64,000 bases of DNA from Pseudothauera rhizosphaerae (GTDB lineage Bacteria > Pseudomonadota > Gammaproteobacteria > Burkholderiales > Rhodocyclaceae): contig NZ_SSOD01000010.1 in NCBI RefSeq assembly GCF_004801305.1, positions 94,327 to 158,326 of the forward strand, given 5' to 3'. Below are positions 1-10,178 of this stretch, in pieces (the first letter of the stretch is position 1; each line of letters begins with the position of its first letter). The position numbers and the translations under genes are program-made. Below the pieces are notes generated by a model, which saw nothing but the letters and a program-made list of their open reading frames with translations, ran no database searches and had not been told where the DNA came from.

Positions 1-1125
1 CCCGCCGGCCATGACCGGCAGTTGCGACACGTCAGCATAGCGCATGCGCTGGAAGACGGTCTTCAGCGTATCGTCGGGCGCAGCATTGACCACCGAACCG
101 TCCTCGAAGCGCCGCCCGACGATGTCGCGCAGGTCGCCGAAGCGGCGCCGCTCCAGCAGGCCCTGGTCGATCATCCAGTTGTCGTTGTACACCTTGGAAA
201 GGTAGCGCGTACCGGTGTCGCAGACGAAGGAGACCACGCGCCTGGGCACCGTCTGCTCGCGGCAGAAGCGCAGCGCGGCCGCCAGCAGCGTGCCGGTGGA
301 CGAACCGGCGGAGATGCCCTCGGCGCGCAGGAGTTCGCGGGCGGCGGAGAAGCTTTCCGCGTCAGGGATCGAATAGGCGTGGCGCACCGCGGAGAAGTCC
401 GCAATGGCCGGGACGAAGTCCTCCCCTATGCCCTCCACCGCCCAGGAGCCGGCCTCGCCGAAAGTGCCGGTCTTCACGTAGTCCACCAGCACCGAACCGA
501 GCGGGTCGGCGAGCACGAACTCGACCGTGGGGTCGGCGTCGCGGAAGAAGCGCGTGAGCCCGGTCAGCGTGCCGGAGGAACCGACGCCGCAGACGATGGC
601 ATCCACCTCGTGCCGGGTCTGGGCCCAGATCTCCGGGCCGGTGGACTGCTGGTGCGCAGCCGGATTGGCCGGGTTGTTGAACTGGTCGGTGAAGTAGGCG
701 CCGGGAATCTCGCGGGTGAGGCGCGCGGCGTAGTCCTGGTAGTAGTCCGGGTGGCCCTTGCCCACGTCCGAGCGGGTGATGTGCACCTCCGCGCCGAGCG
801 CCTTCAGGTGCAGGATCTTCTCGGTGGACATCTTGTCCGGCACCACCAGTACCACGCGGTAGCCCTTGGCCCGCGCCACCAGCGCCAGCCCCAGGCCGGT
901 GTTGCCGGCGGTGGCCTCGACGATGGTGCCGCCCGGTGCGAGCAGGCCGCGGCGTTCGGCGTCCTCGATCATCCACAGGCCGATGCGGTCCTTGATGGAG
1001 CCGCCGGGATTCTGGGATTCCAGCTTGAGGAAGAGCCGGCACGGGCCGGTATCGATGCGGGTGACCTCGACGAGCGGCGTGTTGCCGATGAGGTCGAGCA
1101 CGGCGGGACGGCTGGAATCGGTCAT
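1..1125 (-). CDS. cbs: Cystathionine beta-synthase (PLP enzyme with CBS domain), 3' end outside window
   Basis: PLP-dependent beta-replacement enzyme that condenses serine (or O-acetylserine) with homocysteine or sulfide. The 375 visible residues start at an ATG giving MTDSSRPAVLDLIGNTPLVEV. The PLP lysine lies in NPGGSIKDRIG and is followed by the substrate loop EATAGNTGLGLAL; the phosphate-binding segment GVGSSGTLTG comes later. After about residue 335 the chain enters a CBS-type domain (TLKTVFQRMRYADVSQLPVM), which separates it from plain CysK/CysM cysteine synthases. The gene runs off the left edge, so the C-terminal CBS pair and the stop are not seen. A cysteine synthase activity cannot be excluded from sequence alone. 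Confidence 0.85.
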   Translation of the reverse strand, partial: MTDSSRPAVLDLIGNTPLVEVTRIDTGPCRLFLKLESQNPGGSIKDRIGLWMIEDAERRGLLAPGGTIVEATAGNTGLGLALVARAKGYRVVLVVPDKMSTEKILHLKALGAEVHITRSDVGKGHPDYYQDYAARLTREIPGAYFTDQFNNPANPAAHQQSTGPEIWAQTRHEVDAIVCGVGSSGTLTGLTRFFRDADPTVEFVLADPLGSVLVDYVKTGTFGEAGSWAVEGIGEDFVPAIADFSAVRHAYSIPDAESFSAARELLRAEGISAGSSTGTLLAAALRFCREQTVPRRVVSFVCDTGTRYLSKVYNDNWMIDQGLLERRRFGDLRDIVGRRFEDGSVVNAAPDDTLKTVFQRMRYADVSQLPVMAGG

Positions 1126-1230
1126 GGTGTCGGCCAGGTCTGTGGGAAGGAAGCGCGGCGGGCCGCCGGCAACCCTTGAAGCTAGCAATGCCGCAGACGA
1201 CACGGAACGAAGAAAAACAGCTATCCATAT

Positions 1231-1258
1231 GAAAAAGGCCCGCACTCGGGCGGGCCTT
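1231..1258 (-). terminator. Rho-independent terminator after prpE
   Basis: Read on the minus strand, an 8-bp stem AAGGCCCG / CGGGCCTT encloses an 8-nt loop and is followed by a T run (CTTTTTC). It lies about 20 nt past the prpE stop codon and before the cystathionine beta-synthase start, so it separates the two transcripts. Confidence 0.8.
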
Positions 1259-1279
1259 GCTGCTGCATGCAGGGGGCGA

Positions 1280-3172
1280 TCAGCCGGCCAGTGCGGCCTT
1301 GATCTGCTCCAGCGTGGTCGGATCGTCGATGGTGGTCAGATCGCCCGGATCGCGCCCTTCGGCCAGCGCCTGGATGGAACGGCGCAGCATCTTGCCCGAG
1401 CGGGTCTTGGGCAGGCCGGTGATGAAGTGCACGCGGCTGGGACGGGCGATGGCGCCGAGCAGGTTGTCCACCGTCTTCATCACGTCCTTCTCCAGCGCGG
1501 CGCGCTTTTCCGGGGTGTCCGCGTCGGCGGCGTTCTTGACCACCGCGAAGGCCATGGGCATCTGGCCCTTGACCTCGTCGGCCACGCCCACCACGGCCAC
1601 TTCGGCGATGGCCTTGTGCGCCTGCACGGCTTCCTCGATCTCGCGGGTGCCCAGGCGGTGGCCGGCCACGTTGATCACGTCGTCCATGCGGCCCAGGATG
1701 GTGTGGTAGCCGTCGGAGTCCTTGATGCCCCAGTCGGACGAGGAATACACCACCGGGTCGGTGAACAGGCTGAAGTAGGTGGACACGAAGCGGTCGTCCT
1801 GCCCCCACACGGTGGACAGGCAGCCCGGCGGCAGCGGCGGCACGATGCCGACGATGCCCTTCTCGTCCGGGCCGCACTCGGTGCCGTCCTCGCGGAAGAT
1901 GCGCAGATCGTAGCCGTAGACCGGGAAGGCGGGCGAACCGAGCTTGATGCGGCTGTCCTCGACGCCGCGGCAGATCGCCAGCATGGGCCAGCCGGTCTCG
2001 GTCTGCCAGTAGTTGTCGATGACCGGGATGCCCAGTTCGTCCATGATCCACTTGTGGCTGGTCTCGTCGAGCGGCTCGCCGGCCAGGAACAGGTGCTTGA
2101 GGGAGGACAGGTCGTACTTCTTCAGGTAGGCCGGGTCCTGCTTCTTGAGCACGCGCACCGCGGTGGGCGCGGAGAACATCACGTTGACCTTGTGCTTCTC
2201 CACGATCTGCCACCAGATGCCGGCGTCCGGACGCAGCGGCGTGCCTTCGTACATCACCGTGGCCATGCCGGCGATCAGCGGGCCGTAGATGATGTAGCTG
2301 TGGCCCACGACCCAGCCGATGTCGGAGGTGGAGAACATGGTCTCGCCCTCGAAACCGGTGAAGATGTGCTTCATGGACGCGGCCAGCGCCACGGCGTAGC
2401 CGCCGGTGTCGCGCTGCACGCCCTTGGGCTTGCCGGTGGTGCCGGAGGTGTACAGGATGTAGCTGGGCTCGGAGGATTCCAGCCAGACCACCGGCACCTG
2501 GGCGTCCAGGTGCTTGGCGCGCAGGGTGGCGTAGTCCACGTCGCGGCCTTCGACCGTGGGGAAGCCCTTGTCCAGGCCGCGGTCGACGATCAGCACCTTC
2601 CGGGGCGGGAACTCGGCCAGCTTGCAGGCTTCGTCCACCAGGTGCTTGTAGGGCACCGGCTTGCCGTTGCGCATGCCGGCGTCGGAGCTGACCATCAGCA
2701 CCGGCTTGGCATCGTCGATGCGGGTGGCGAGCGAGCCGGCCGCGAAGCCGCCGAACACCACCGAGTGGATGGCGCCGATGCGCGCGCAGGCGAGGATGGC
2801 GAAGGCCGCCTCGGCGATCATCGGCATGTAGATCAGTACGCGGTCGCCCTTCCTGACCCCGAGTTCCTCGTAGACCGCCGCCATGCGCTCGACTTCGCGC
2901 TGCAGTTCGGCGAAGGAATAGACCTTCTCCTCGTTGGTCTCGGTGGAAATGTAGATCAGTGCCCGGTCGTTCGGGCGCTTGGCGGCGTGGCGATCCACCG
3001 CGTTGTAGCACAGGTTGGTTTCACCGCCCTTGAACCACTTGACGAACGGCGGGCGCGAGAAGTCGCACACTTGTTCGACGGGCTTGTGCCAATCCACCAG
3101 CGCGGCCTGCTCGGCCCAGAAGCCGTCGCGATCCTCTATGGAACGGCGGTGAAATTCCTTGTAGCTGCTCAT
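1280..3172 (-). CDS. prpE: Propionyl-CoA synthetase
   Basis: AMP-forming acyl-CoA ligase of 630 aa that activates propionate (and possibly acrylate) to the CoA ester. The adenylation motif [19 protein letters not shown] and the segment YWQTETGWPMLAIC are typical of PrpE, whereas acetyl-CoA synthetase (compare the acs gene near 50 kb) has WQTETGGHM. The C-terminal KTRSGKMLRR contains the lysine normally acetylated in this family. I chose the second of two in-frame ATGs: GAGAGG lies 6 nt before it, while the upstream ATG at 3178 directly abuts the ribosome site. It is downstream of, and on the same strand as, acuI and a receiver protein, which suggests joint propionate/acrylate use. Confidence 0.92.
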   Translation of the reverse strand: MSSYKEFHRRSIEDRDGFWAEQAALVDWHKPVEQVCDFSRPPFVKWFKGGETNLCYNAVDRHAAKRPNDRALIYISTETNEEKVYSFAELQREVERMAAVYEELGVRKGDRVLIYMPMIAEAAFAILACARIGAIHSVVFGGFAAGSLATRIDDAKPVLMVSSDAGMRNGKPVPYKHLVDEACKLAEFPPRKVLIVDRGLDKGFPTVEGRDVDYATLRAKHLDAQVPVVWLESSEPSYILYTSGTTGKPKGVQRDTGGYAVALAASMKHIFTGFEGETMFSTSDIGWVVGHSYIIYGPLIAGMATVMYEGTPLRPDAGIWWQIVEKHKVNVMFSAPTAVRVLKKQDPAYLKKYDLSSLKHLFLAGEPLDETSHKWIMDELGIPVIDNYWQTETGWPMLAICRGVEDSRIKLGSPAFPVYGYDLRIFREDGTECGPDEKGIVGIVPPLPPGCLSTVWGQDDRFVSTYFSLFTDPVVYSSSDWGIKDSDGYHTILGRMDDVINVAGHRLGTREIEEAVQAHKAIAEVAVVGVADEVKGQMPMAFAVVKNAADADTPEKRAALEKDVMKTVDNLLGAIARPSRVHFITGLPKTRSGKMLRRSIQALAEGRDPGDLTTIDDPTTLEQIKAALAG

Positions 3173-3295
3173 GAACATCCTCTCCCTTCAACAAGTTTCC
3201 CTGCATGCCTGCATGAAATGCGCGGATCAGTGCCCGGGATGGCCCGTCCGCTTCGCTCGCCCGGTCCGGCATGCGCCGCCAGGTCTTCTGATGTC

Positions 3296-4510
3296 TTATA
3301 TCGTCGTCCGGGTGAAGTCCGTCTCTTCCCCGCTGCTGGCCGCCTCGCTCGCGTGCTGCCGGAGCGCATCGAGCGGCATGCCGCAGTGAAGCCGCGATTC
3401 TACCAATTCGAGCAGCGGAAGCAGCGTGGCGACCACGTCGCCCATGCGCTCGATCACCTCGTCGGTGGCTCCGGCCTTCAACTGGAACAGGGCATGGTCG
3501 AGGCTGATCGTCTGGCGGAACACCTTGTCGACGAAATCCTTGCCCACCTCGCCCTGGTCGGCCACCACCTTGTTGCCGCCGGCCTCCCTGCCCTGCTGGG
3601 CGCGCTGCACCGCGAGGCCGATCAGGTGGCTCACGGTCTGCATGCCGTCCACGGACGAACACGCCACCCCTGCGGTCACGCTGATGCGGATGCGCTCGTC
3701 GCGGTAGGTCATGACGACCTTCTCGATGGCCTTCTGCAGGCGCAGCGCGAAGGCGCAGCAGCCCACCAGGTCGGTGCTGGGCGACAGCACGGCGAACTGG
3801 TCGGGTGCGAGCTGTGCCACCGTGTCTTCCTTGCGCACCTTGGTGGACAGAATCTTGGACAGCTTGCGGGTCACCAGTTGGGCGACGTGGGGGCCATGCC
3901 ACTCCACCAGTTGTTCGTAGTGGTCGATCTCCACCACCATCGCGCTGATGTCGCTCGGCTTTTCCCGTACCTCGCTGCCGTGGCGCTTGGCCAGCGCCAG
4001 CTCCTGCTCCGCGTGCCAGGTCAGGTAGGCTTCGCTGGCCAGGCCGGTGGCCGGGTCCACCGGACTCTGCGCGGCCAGCGCGGCGCGGCTTTCCTCCAGC
4101 TCGCGGCTGGTCTGCGCCAAACGGGTCAGCGACTCCAGGCGCGCCAGCAGCTCGGTGGCGCCGATGCCCTTGGTGATGAAGTCGTTGGCGCCGAGCTTGT
4201 AGGCCTTGTCCCGCGCCTCGCCGTCCTCCTCGCCGGAGATCACCACCACCGGCACGTCGTGCACGCGCGCGAGCTTGGAGCCGCGGATGCGCTCCAGCAG
4301 GCCGTAGCCGTCCAGACGCGGCATGCCGATGTCGGTGATCACGAGCTGGATGTCGCGGTCGATGACGAGCGCTTCCCAGCCCGCTTCGCCATCGGTTTCC
4401 TCGCGCACCAGGAAGCCGTCCCGCAGGTTCTTGATGATGGACGCGCGCACCATGCGCGAATCGTCGACGATCAGCACCTTGGGCCGTGGTTCCTTCTGTT
4501 CTTCACTCAT
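3296..4510 (-). CDS. Response regulator with degenerate GGDEF domain
   Basis: The 404-aa protein has an N-terminal receiver (residues 10-130, phospho-acceptor Asp60 in LVITDIGMP, acidic pair in VDDSRM) and a linker. A GGDEF-fold domain follows at about 150-310, and then a C-terminal region of about 90 aa with no recognised family. The diguanylate cyclase signature is lost: LAPDQF stands where RxGGDEF is expected, so no cyclase activity is likely. It may instead bind GTP or c-di-GMP, or act as a protein-interaction module. It lies 27 nt after acuI and 123 nt before prpE on the same strand, so it may be co-transcribed with them. There is no DNA-binding output domain. Confidence 0.8.
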   Translation of the reverse strand: MSEEQKEPRPKVLIVDDSRMVRASIIKNLRDGFLVREETDGEAGWEALVIDRDIQLVITDIGMPRLDGYGLLERIRGSKLARVHDVPVVVISGEEDGEARDKAYKLGANDFITKGIGATELLARLESLTRLAQTSRELEESRAALAAQSPVDPATGLASEAYLTWHAEQELALAKRHGSEVREKPSDISAMVVEIDHYEQLVEWHGPHVAQLVTRKLSKILSTKVRKEDTVAQLAPDQFAVLSPSTDLVGCCAFALRLQKAIEKVVMTYRDERIRISVTAGVACSSVDGMQTVSHLIGLAVQRAQQGREAGGNKVVADQGEVGKDFVDKVFRQTISLDHALFQLKAGATDEVIERMGDVVATLLPLLELVESRLHCGMPLDALRQHASEAASSGEETDFTRTTI

Positions 4511-4537
4511 AAGTTCTTTGACCGGCTCCGGAGACTG

Positions 4538-5533
4538 TCAGGAAATGCGTACCACGGTACGGCCCTTGACCTCGCCCCTGATGTAGGCCGCGAAGGCGGC
4601 GGGCAGTTCGTCCAGCGTGATCGTGCGGGTAACGGCCGCCAGGTGGCGCGGCTTGAGGTCGCCCGCCAGGCGGTCCCACACCTTCTGCCGGGTCGGGAAG
4701 CCCATGTAGCCGGAATCCACGCCGAGCAGGCTCACGCCGCGCAGGATGAAGGGGAACACCGTGGTGTCGAGGTTGAAACTGGCGGCGTTGCCGATGCTCG
4801 CCACGGTGCCGGCCTGCTGCATGGTGGCCAGCACCCAGTGCAGGATCCGGCCGCCCACGTTGTCCACCGCGCCGGCCCAGCGCGCGGTTTCCAGCGGGCG
4901 CACCTTGTCGAAGTCGATGGAGGAGCGCAGCAGGATCTCGGCCGCACCCAGTCCGCGCAGGTAGCCGCTTTCCGCTTCCTTGCCGGTGAGCGCCACCACG
5001 TGGTAGCCGAGGCGGGCCAGCATGTCGATGGCAAGCCCCCCCACGCCGCCGGTGGCGCCGGTGACCACCACCGGGCCGTTGGCCGGGGCGAGGCCGTTGT
5101 CCTCCATGCGCACGATGCCCAGCGCGGCGGTGAAGCCCGCGGTGCCCAGCGCCATGGCTTCGAACAGATCCAGCCCCGCCGGCAGCGGCACCACCCATCC
5201 CGCCGGGATGCGGGCGTACTCCGCATAGCCGCCGTGGTGGGAGACGCCGATGTCGAAGCTGGTGGCGATGACCTTGTCGCCCGGCCGGAAGCGCCCGTCG
5301 GCGCTTTCCACCACTTCGCCGGAAAGGTCGATGCCGCCCACGCAGGGGAAGCGGCGGATGATCTTGCCTGCGCCGGTGGCCGCCAGGGCGTCCTTGTAGT
5401 TGATGCTGGAGTAATGCACGCGGATCAGCACCTCGCCCGCATCGAGCCGGTCCGCGGTCAGGGTCTGGAGGCTGCCGACGGCCTTGCGCTCGTCGTCCTG
5501 TTCGATCAGCAGGGCTTTGAAAGGGCCCACCAC
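4538..5533 (-). CDS. acuI: NADPH-dependent acryloyl-CoA reductase (YhdH/AcuI family)
   Basis: Zinc-free medium-chain dehydrogenase/reductase of 331 aa, the usual length for YhdH/AcuI. Members reduce acryloyl-CoA to propionyl-CoA with NADPH, detoxifying acrylate or serving 3-hydroxypropionate and DMSP pathways. The N-terminal SSINYKDALAATGAGKIIRRFP segment and the nucleotide-binding loop VVTGATGGVGGLAIDML (about residues 145-160) are family hallmarks; the C-terminus GEVKGRTVVRI also fits. The start is GTG with AGGAG 7 nt upstream. The downstream prpE would activate the same C3 acids, so a small acrylate/propionate unit is a reasonable inference. Confidence 0.88.
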   Translation of the reverse strand: MVGPFKALLIEQDDERKAVGSLQTLTADRLDAGEVLIRVHYSSINYKDALAATGAGKIIRRFPCVGGIDLSGEVVESADGRFRPGDKVIATSFDIGVSHHGGYAEYARIPAGWVVPLPAGLDLFEAMALGTAGFTAALGIVRMEDNGLAPANGPVVVTGATGGVGGLAIDMLARLGYHVVALTGKEAESGYLRGLGAAEILLRSSIDFDKVRPLETARWAGAVDNVGGRILHWVLATMQQAGTVASIGNAASFNLDTTVFPFILRGVSLLGVDSGYMGFPTRQKVWDRLAGDLKPRHLAAVTRTITLDELPAAFAAYIRGEVKGRTVVRIS

Positions 5534-5592
5534 GACTGTCTCCTGTTATGGTGCGTCCCGGACGCTTGCCCGGGACCGCGGGAATTCGCGAG

Positions 5593-5598
5593 ATTATA
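5593..5598 (-). promoter_or_regulatory. Probable sigma-70 -10 box of acuI
   Basis: On the minus strand the hexamer is a perfect TATAAT, about 60 nt upstream of the acuI GTG. The -35 region falls inside a large hairpin (5603-5644) and matches the consensus poorly, so the promoter may be weak or activator-dependent. Confidence 0.5.
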
Positions 5599-5602
5599 GC
5601 GA

Positions 5603-5644
5603 AAACCCCCGCGGCGTCCCGCAGCACGGCATGCCGCGGGGTTT
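5603..5644. other. Large hairpin between divergent acuI and HDOD gene
   Basis: The arms AAACCCCCGCGGC and GCCGCGGGGTTT pair over 12 bp with one bulged C, enclosing about 17 nt. The hairpin lies between divergent genes, so it is not a terminator of either; it overlaps the -35 region of the acuI promoter. Its function is unknown. Confidence 0.5.
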
Positions 5645-5707
5645 CAGTTCGGCACCGCCGCGCCGATAATCCTGCCAACATCCTGCCGCCCCGCCGGGGA
5701 CCCGCTC

Positions 5708-6568
5708 ATGGAACTGCTCACCCAGCCGCTCGCATCGGTCGATGCCTACGTCGAATTCTTTACCGCCCAGCCGCTGCCGGTGCTCAAGCGCACCGTGCGC
5801 GAACTCGCCGCCCTGCACGGGGAACTCGATACCGTGAGCGGCAAGCGCATCGCCGCCATCGTGCTCGGCGATCCGCTGATGACGATGAGGCTGCTCACCT
5901 GGCTGCAGACCCACAGGGGCCAGGCGCAGAACCACGACATCACCACTATCGACCGGGCGATCATGATGATAGGCATGGAGCCCTTCTTCCGCATCTTCGG
6001 CGACATGCCCACAGTGGAAGACACGCTGGCCGCCCACCGCGACGCCCTGGTCGGCGTGCTGCGGGTCATCGCCCGCGCGCGCCGCGCCGCACACCACGCG
6101 CGCGACTGGGCGGTGGTGCGCCACGACCTGGACGTGGACGAGATCACCGTCGCCGCGCTGCTGGTCGAGGCCAGCGAGATCGTGTGCTGGGTCTTCGCCC
6201 CGACGCTCACCGCCAAGGTCTACGCCATGCAGCGCGCGGACCGCAGCCTGCGCAGCGTGGTGGCCCAGCATGCGGTGTTCGGCGCCACCGCGGCGGAGCT
6301 GCAGCACGCCCTGGTGCGCGCCTGGCAGTTGCCCGCCCTGCTGGTCCAACTGATGGACGAAAGCCGGCTGGACCATCCGCGCGTGCGCAACGTGCTGCTT
6401 GCCACCGATTTCGCCCGCCATGTCGCCCACGGCTGGGAGAACCCCGCGCTGCCGGACGACATCGCCGCCATCGAAGCCCTCACCCACCTGGGGCGCGAAC
6501 CCCTGCTCGCCCGCCTGGAAGTGCCGCCCGAGGCCATGCCGCGCTTCCTGCCCGCCGAACCGGGCTGA
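5708..6568 (+). CDS. HDOD-domain protein
   Basis: The 286-aa soluble protein carries an HDOD-type fold, an HD-related module without the metal-binding His-Asp pairs. Recognisable segments are QPLPVLKRTVRELAAL at the N-terminus, KRIAAIVLGDPLMTMRLL (residues 45-62) and TTIDRAIMMIGMEPFF (79-94). HDOD proteins usually act as signalling scaffolds in chemotaxis, biofilm or stress regulation; the partner is not evident here. A GGGGA ribosome site precedes the ATG. It is followed after 43 nt by lemA and then a GIDE-domain gene, which may form one transcript with it. Confidence 0.75.
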   Translation: MELLTQPLASVDAYVEFFTAQPLPVLKRTVRELAALHGELDTVSGKRIAAIVLGDPLMTMRLLTWLQTHRGQAQNHDITTIDRAIMMIGMEPFFRIFGDMPTVEDTLAAHRDALVGVLRVIARARRAAHHARDWAVVRHDLDVDEITVAALLVEASEIVCWVFAPTLTAKVYAMQRADRSLRSVVAQHAVFGATAAELQHALVRAWQLPALLVQLMDESRLDHPRVRNVLLATDFARHVAHGWENPALPDDIAAIEALTHLGREPLLARLEVPPEAMPRFLPAEPG

Positions 6569-6611
6569 CTGGGGATAAGATACCGCCCGCAAACGGGGAG
6601 GACATCCACTC

Positions 6612-7187
6612 ATGAGCGTTTCCAACGCACTGGTGCTGGCCGCGGCGGTCGTGCTGCTGGTCTACGGCGTGCTGATCTACAACGGCCTGGTGCGGCTCAA
6701 GCACAACGTGGCGCGCGCCTGGTCCAACATCGACGTGCTGCTCAAGCAGCGCCACGACGAACTGCCCAAGCTGGTGGAGGTGTGCCGCCAGTACAAGCTG
6801 TTCGAACAGGACACCCTGGTGCGAGTGACCGAGGCGCGCGCCCGCGTCGCCTCCGCGCGGGAAGCCCACGACGTGCCGGCCCTGGGCGCGGCCGAGGACC
6901 AGTTGCGCACCGGGCTGGACCGCATCTTCGCGGTGGCCGAGGCCTACCCGGAACTGAAGGCCAACGAACACTTCATGCAGTTGCAGGGCCGCATCACCGC
7001 GCTGGAGAATGCCATCGCCGACCGCCGCGAGTGGTACAACGAGTCGGTGAATGTGCACAACATCCGCATCGAGCAGTTCCCGGACATCCTCGTCGCCCGC
7101 CTGTTCGGCTACGTCGCCCAGCCGCTGCTGCGCTTTGCCGCCGCGCAGACGGCGGACGTGGACGTGAAGGCGCTGTTCCGCGCCTGA
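6612..7187 (+). CDS. lemA: LemA family protein
   Basis: The 191-aa protein has one N-terminal membrane segment (residues 5-27, VLAAAVVLLVYGVLIYNGLV) and the LemA helical domain: LKHNVARAWSNIDVLLKQRHDELPKLVEVC, then a long amphipathic region ending with ESVNVHNIRIEQFPDILVARLFGY. This is the standard length and layout of the family, whose molecular role remains unclear (membrane-associated, often beside TPM or GIDE-domain genes). A GGAGG site precedes the ATG. The next gene, 13 nt downstream, encodes such a GIDE protein, a recurrent pairing that suggests a membrane complex. Confidence 0.88.
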   Translation: MSVSNALVLAAAVVLLVYGVLIYNGLVRLKHNVARAWSNIDVLLKQRHDELPKLVEVCRQYKLFEQDTLVRVTEARARVASAREAHDVPALGAAEDQLRTGLDRIFAVAEAYPELKANEHFMQLQGRITALENAIADRREWYNESVNVHNIRIEQFPDILVARLFGYVAQPLLRFAAAQTADVDVKALFRA

Positions 7188-7200
7188 GCGCCGCGCCCGC

Positions 7201-8103
7201 ATGCTCGTCCGCCTGCGCCGCGACCTGGCCAATGCCGGCCTGCCCGCGCTGCAACTCGGGCTGGCCGGTTTCGCCTTCGTGCACGGCCGCGCGCCCGGCA
7301 CGCTGGCCGCGCTGACCCTGCTGCTCGCCACCGGCCTGTACGGCTGGCTGCGCTCGGTGCGCCATGCGCGGCTGATCCTCGACACCCCCACCGCACGCAT
7401 CGCCTCCGCCGCCCAGGGCTATGCCGAACTGCGCGGTCGCGGCCGGCCGCTGGACGGCACGCCGCTGCTGTCCCCGATCAACCACCTGCCGGTGCTGTGG
7501 TACCGCGTGGTCACCCGCGAGCGCCAGAGCGACGGCAAGTGGCGCCACGTGCGCACGGTGGAGAGCGACGCTTCCTTCCTGCTCGACGACGGCAGCGGTG
7601 TCTGCGCGGTCGATCCGGATGGCGCGGAGATGCTGGTGCGCCGACGCGACGTGTTCAAGGCCGGCGACCTGCAGCACACCCAGTGGTCGCTGATCGACCG
7701 CGACCCGATCTACGTGCTGGGCGAATTCGCCACGCTGGGCAGCATCTCACCCGCCCTCGACACCTCGCGCCAGGTCGCCGAACTGCTGGCCGAATGGAAG
7801 CGCGACCGGGCCGGCCTGCTCGCCCGCTTCGACCTGGACGGCAATGGCGAGATCGACCTGAAGGAATGGGAACTGGCGCGCGCCCAGGCCCACCGGGAGG
7901 TCACCCGCCAGCAGCGGGAACTGCTGGCGGCGGCCGAGGCGCACGTGGTGCGCAAGCCTTCCAGCGGACAGTTGTACCTGATCTCCGATCTGGACACCGC
8001 GCGCATCGCGCGGCGCTACCGGCTGTGGGCAGCCTTCCACCTGGCGGTGTTCTTCGGTACCGCCGCGGCCATTGCGCTGCTGGGCCACTTCGGCACGTTC
8101 TGA
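7201..8103 (+). CDS. GIDE-domain membrane protein with an EF-hand loop
   Basis: A 300-aa membrane protein with hydrophobic segments near residues 15-50 and at the C-terminus (about 277-297). Between them is a GIDE domain (about 70-180: TARIASAAQGYAELRGRG, LPVLWYRVVTRERQ, SFLLDDGSGVCAVDPDGAEML). That domain is shared with the eukaryotic MUL1/MAPL ligases, but no RING finger is present. Unusually, residues 211-222 form a textbook EF-hand calcium loop (DLDGNGEIDLKE) on the loop between membrane segments. It is encoded right after lemA. Its stop codon nearly touches that of the convergent uup, with no terminator between. Its function is not known; a calcium-responsive partner of LemA is speculation. 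Confidence 0.75.
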   Translation: MLVRLRRDLANAGLPALQLGLAGFAFVHGRAPGTLAALTLLLATGLYGWLRSVRHARLILDTPTARIASAAQGYAELRGRGRPLDGTPLLSPINHLPVLWYRVVTRERQSDGKWRHVRTVESDASFLLDDGSGVCAVDPDGAEMLVRRRDVFKAGDLQHTQWSLIDRDPIYVLGEFATLGSISPALDTSRQVAELLAEWKRDRAGLLARFDLDGNGEIDLKEWELARAQAHREVTRQQRELLAAAEAHVVRKPSSGQLYLISDLDTARIARRYRLWAAFHLAVFFGTAAAIALLGHFGTF

Positions 8104-8104
8104 T

Positions 8105-10021
<1,917 letters not shown>

Positions 10022-10045
10022 GGAGCCGTCGCAAGTGGGGAGAAA

Positions 10046-10120
10046 TGGTCCCCTCGACAGGAATCGAACCTGTATCTGCCGCTTAGGAGGCGGCCGTTCT
10101 ATCCATTGAACTACGAGGAG
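10046..10120 (-). tRNA. tRNA-Arg (anticodon CCU)
   Basis: A 75-nt tRNA including an encoded CCA. Acceptor CTCCTCG pairs with CGAGGGG (one U-G), the anticodon loop is CTCCTAA giving CCU, and the T arm is ACAGG-TTCGATT-CCTGT. It resembles the E. coli argW type and decodes AGG. Confidence 0.96.
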
Positions 10121-10128
10121 AGGGGCGC

Positions 10129-10157
10129 ATTCTAGCCGTTCGGCGGCCGGTGACCAA
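10129..10157 (-). promoter_or_regulatory. Promoter of tRNA-Arg
   Basis: On the minus strand, TTGGTC is followed after exactly 17 nt by TAGAAT, ending 9 nt before the tRNA 5' end. The same TAGAAT hexamer serves tRNA-Ser and probably the fumarase gene in this window. Confidence 0.6.
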
Positions 10158-10178
10158 GGGCATCCCGCCCCCGCGGGG

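Noticed and set aside
3173..3178. Upstream ATG as prpE start
   Set aside because: It directly follows the GAGAGG ribosome site with no spacer; the ATG two codons later has correct spacing.
866..5599. Long plus-strand open frame opposite prpE, the receiver gene and acuI
   Set aside because: Antisense shadow with low-complexity composition; the minus-strand genes carry intact motifs.
5603..5644. Rho-independent terminator
   Set aside because: It lies between the starts of divergent genes, so no transcript ends there.
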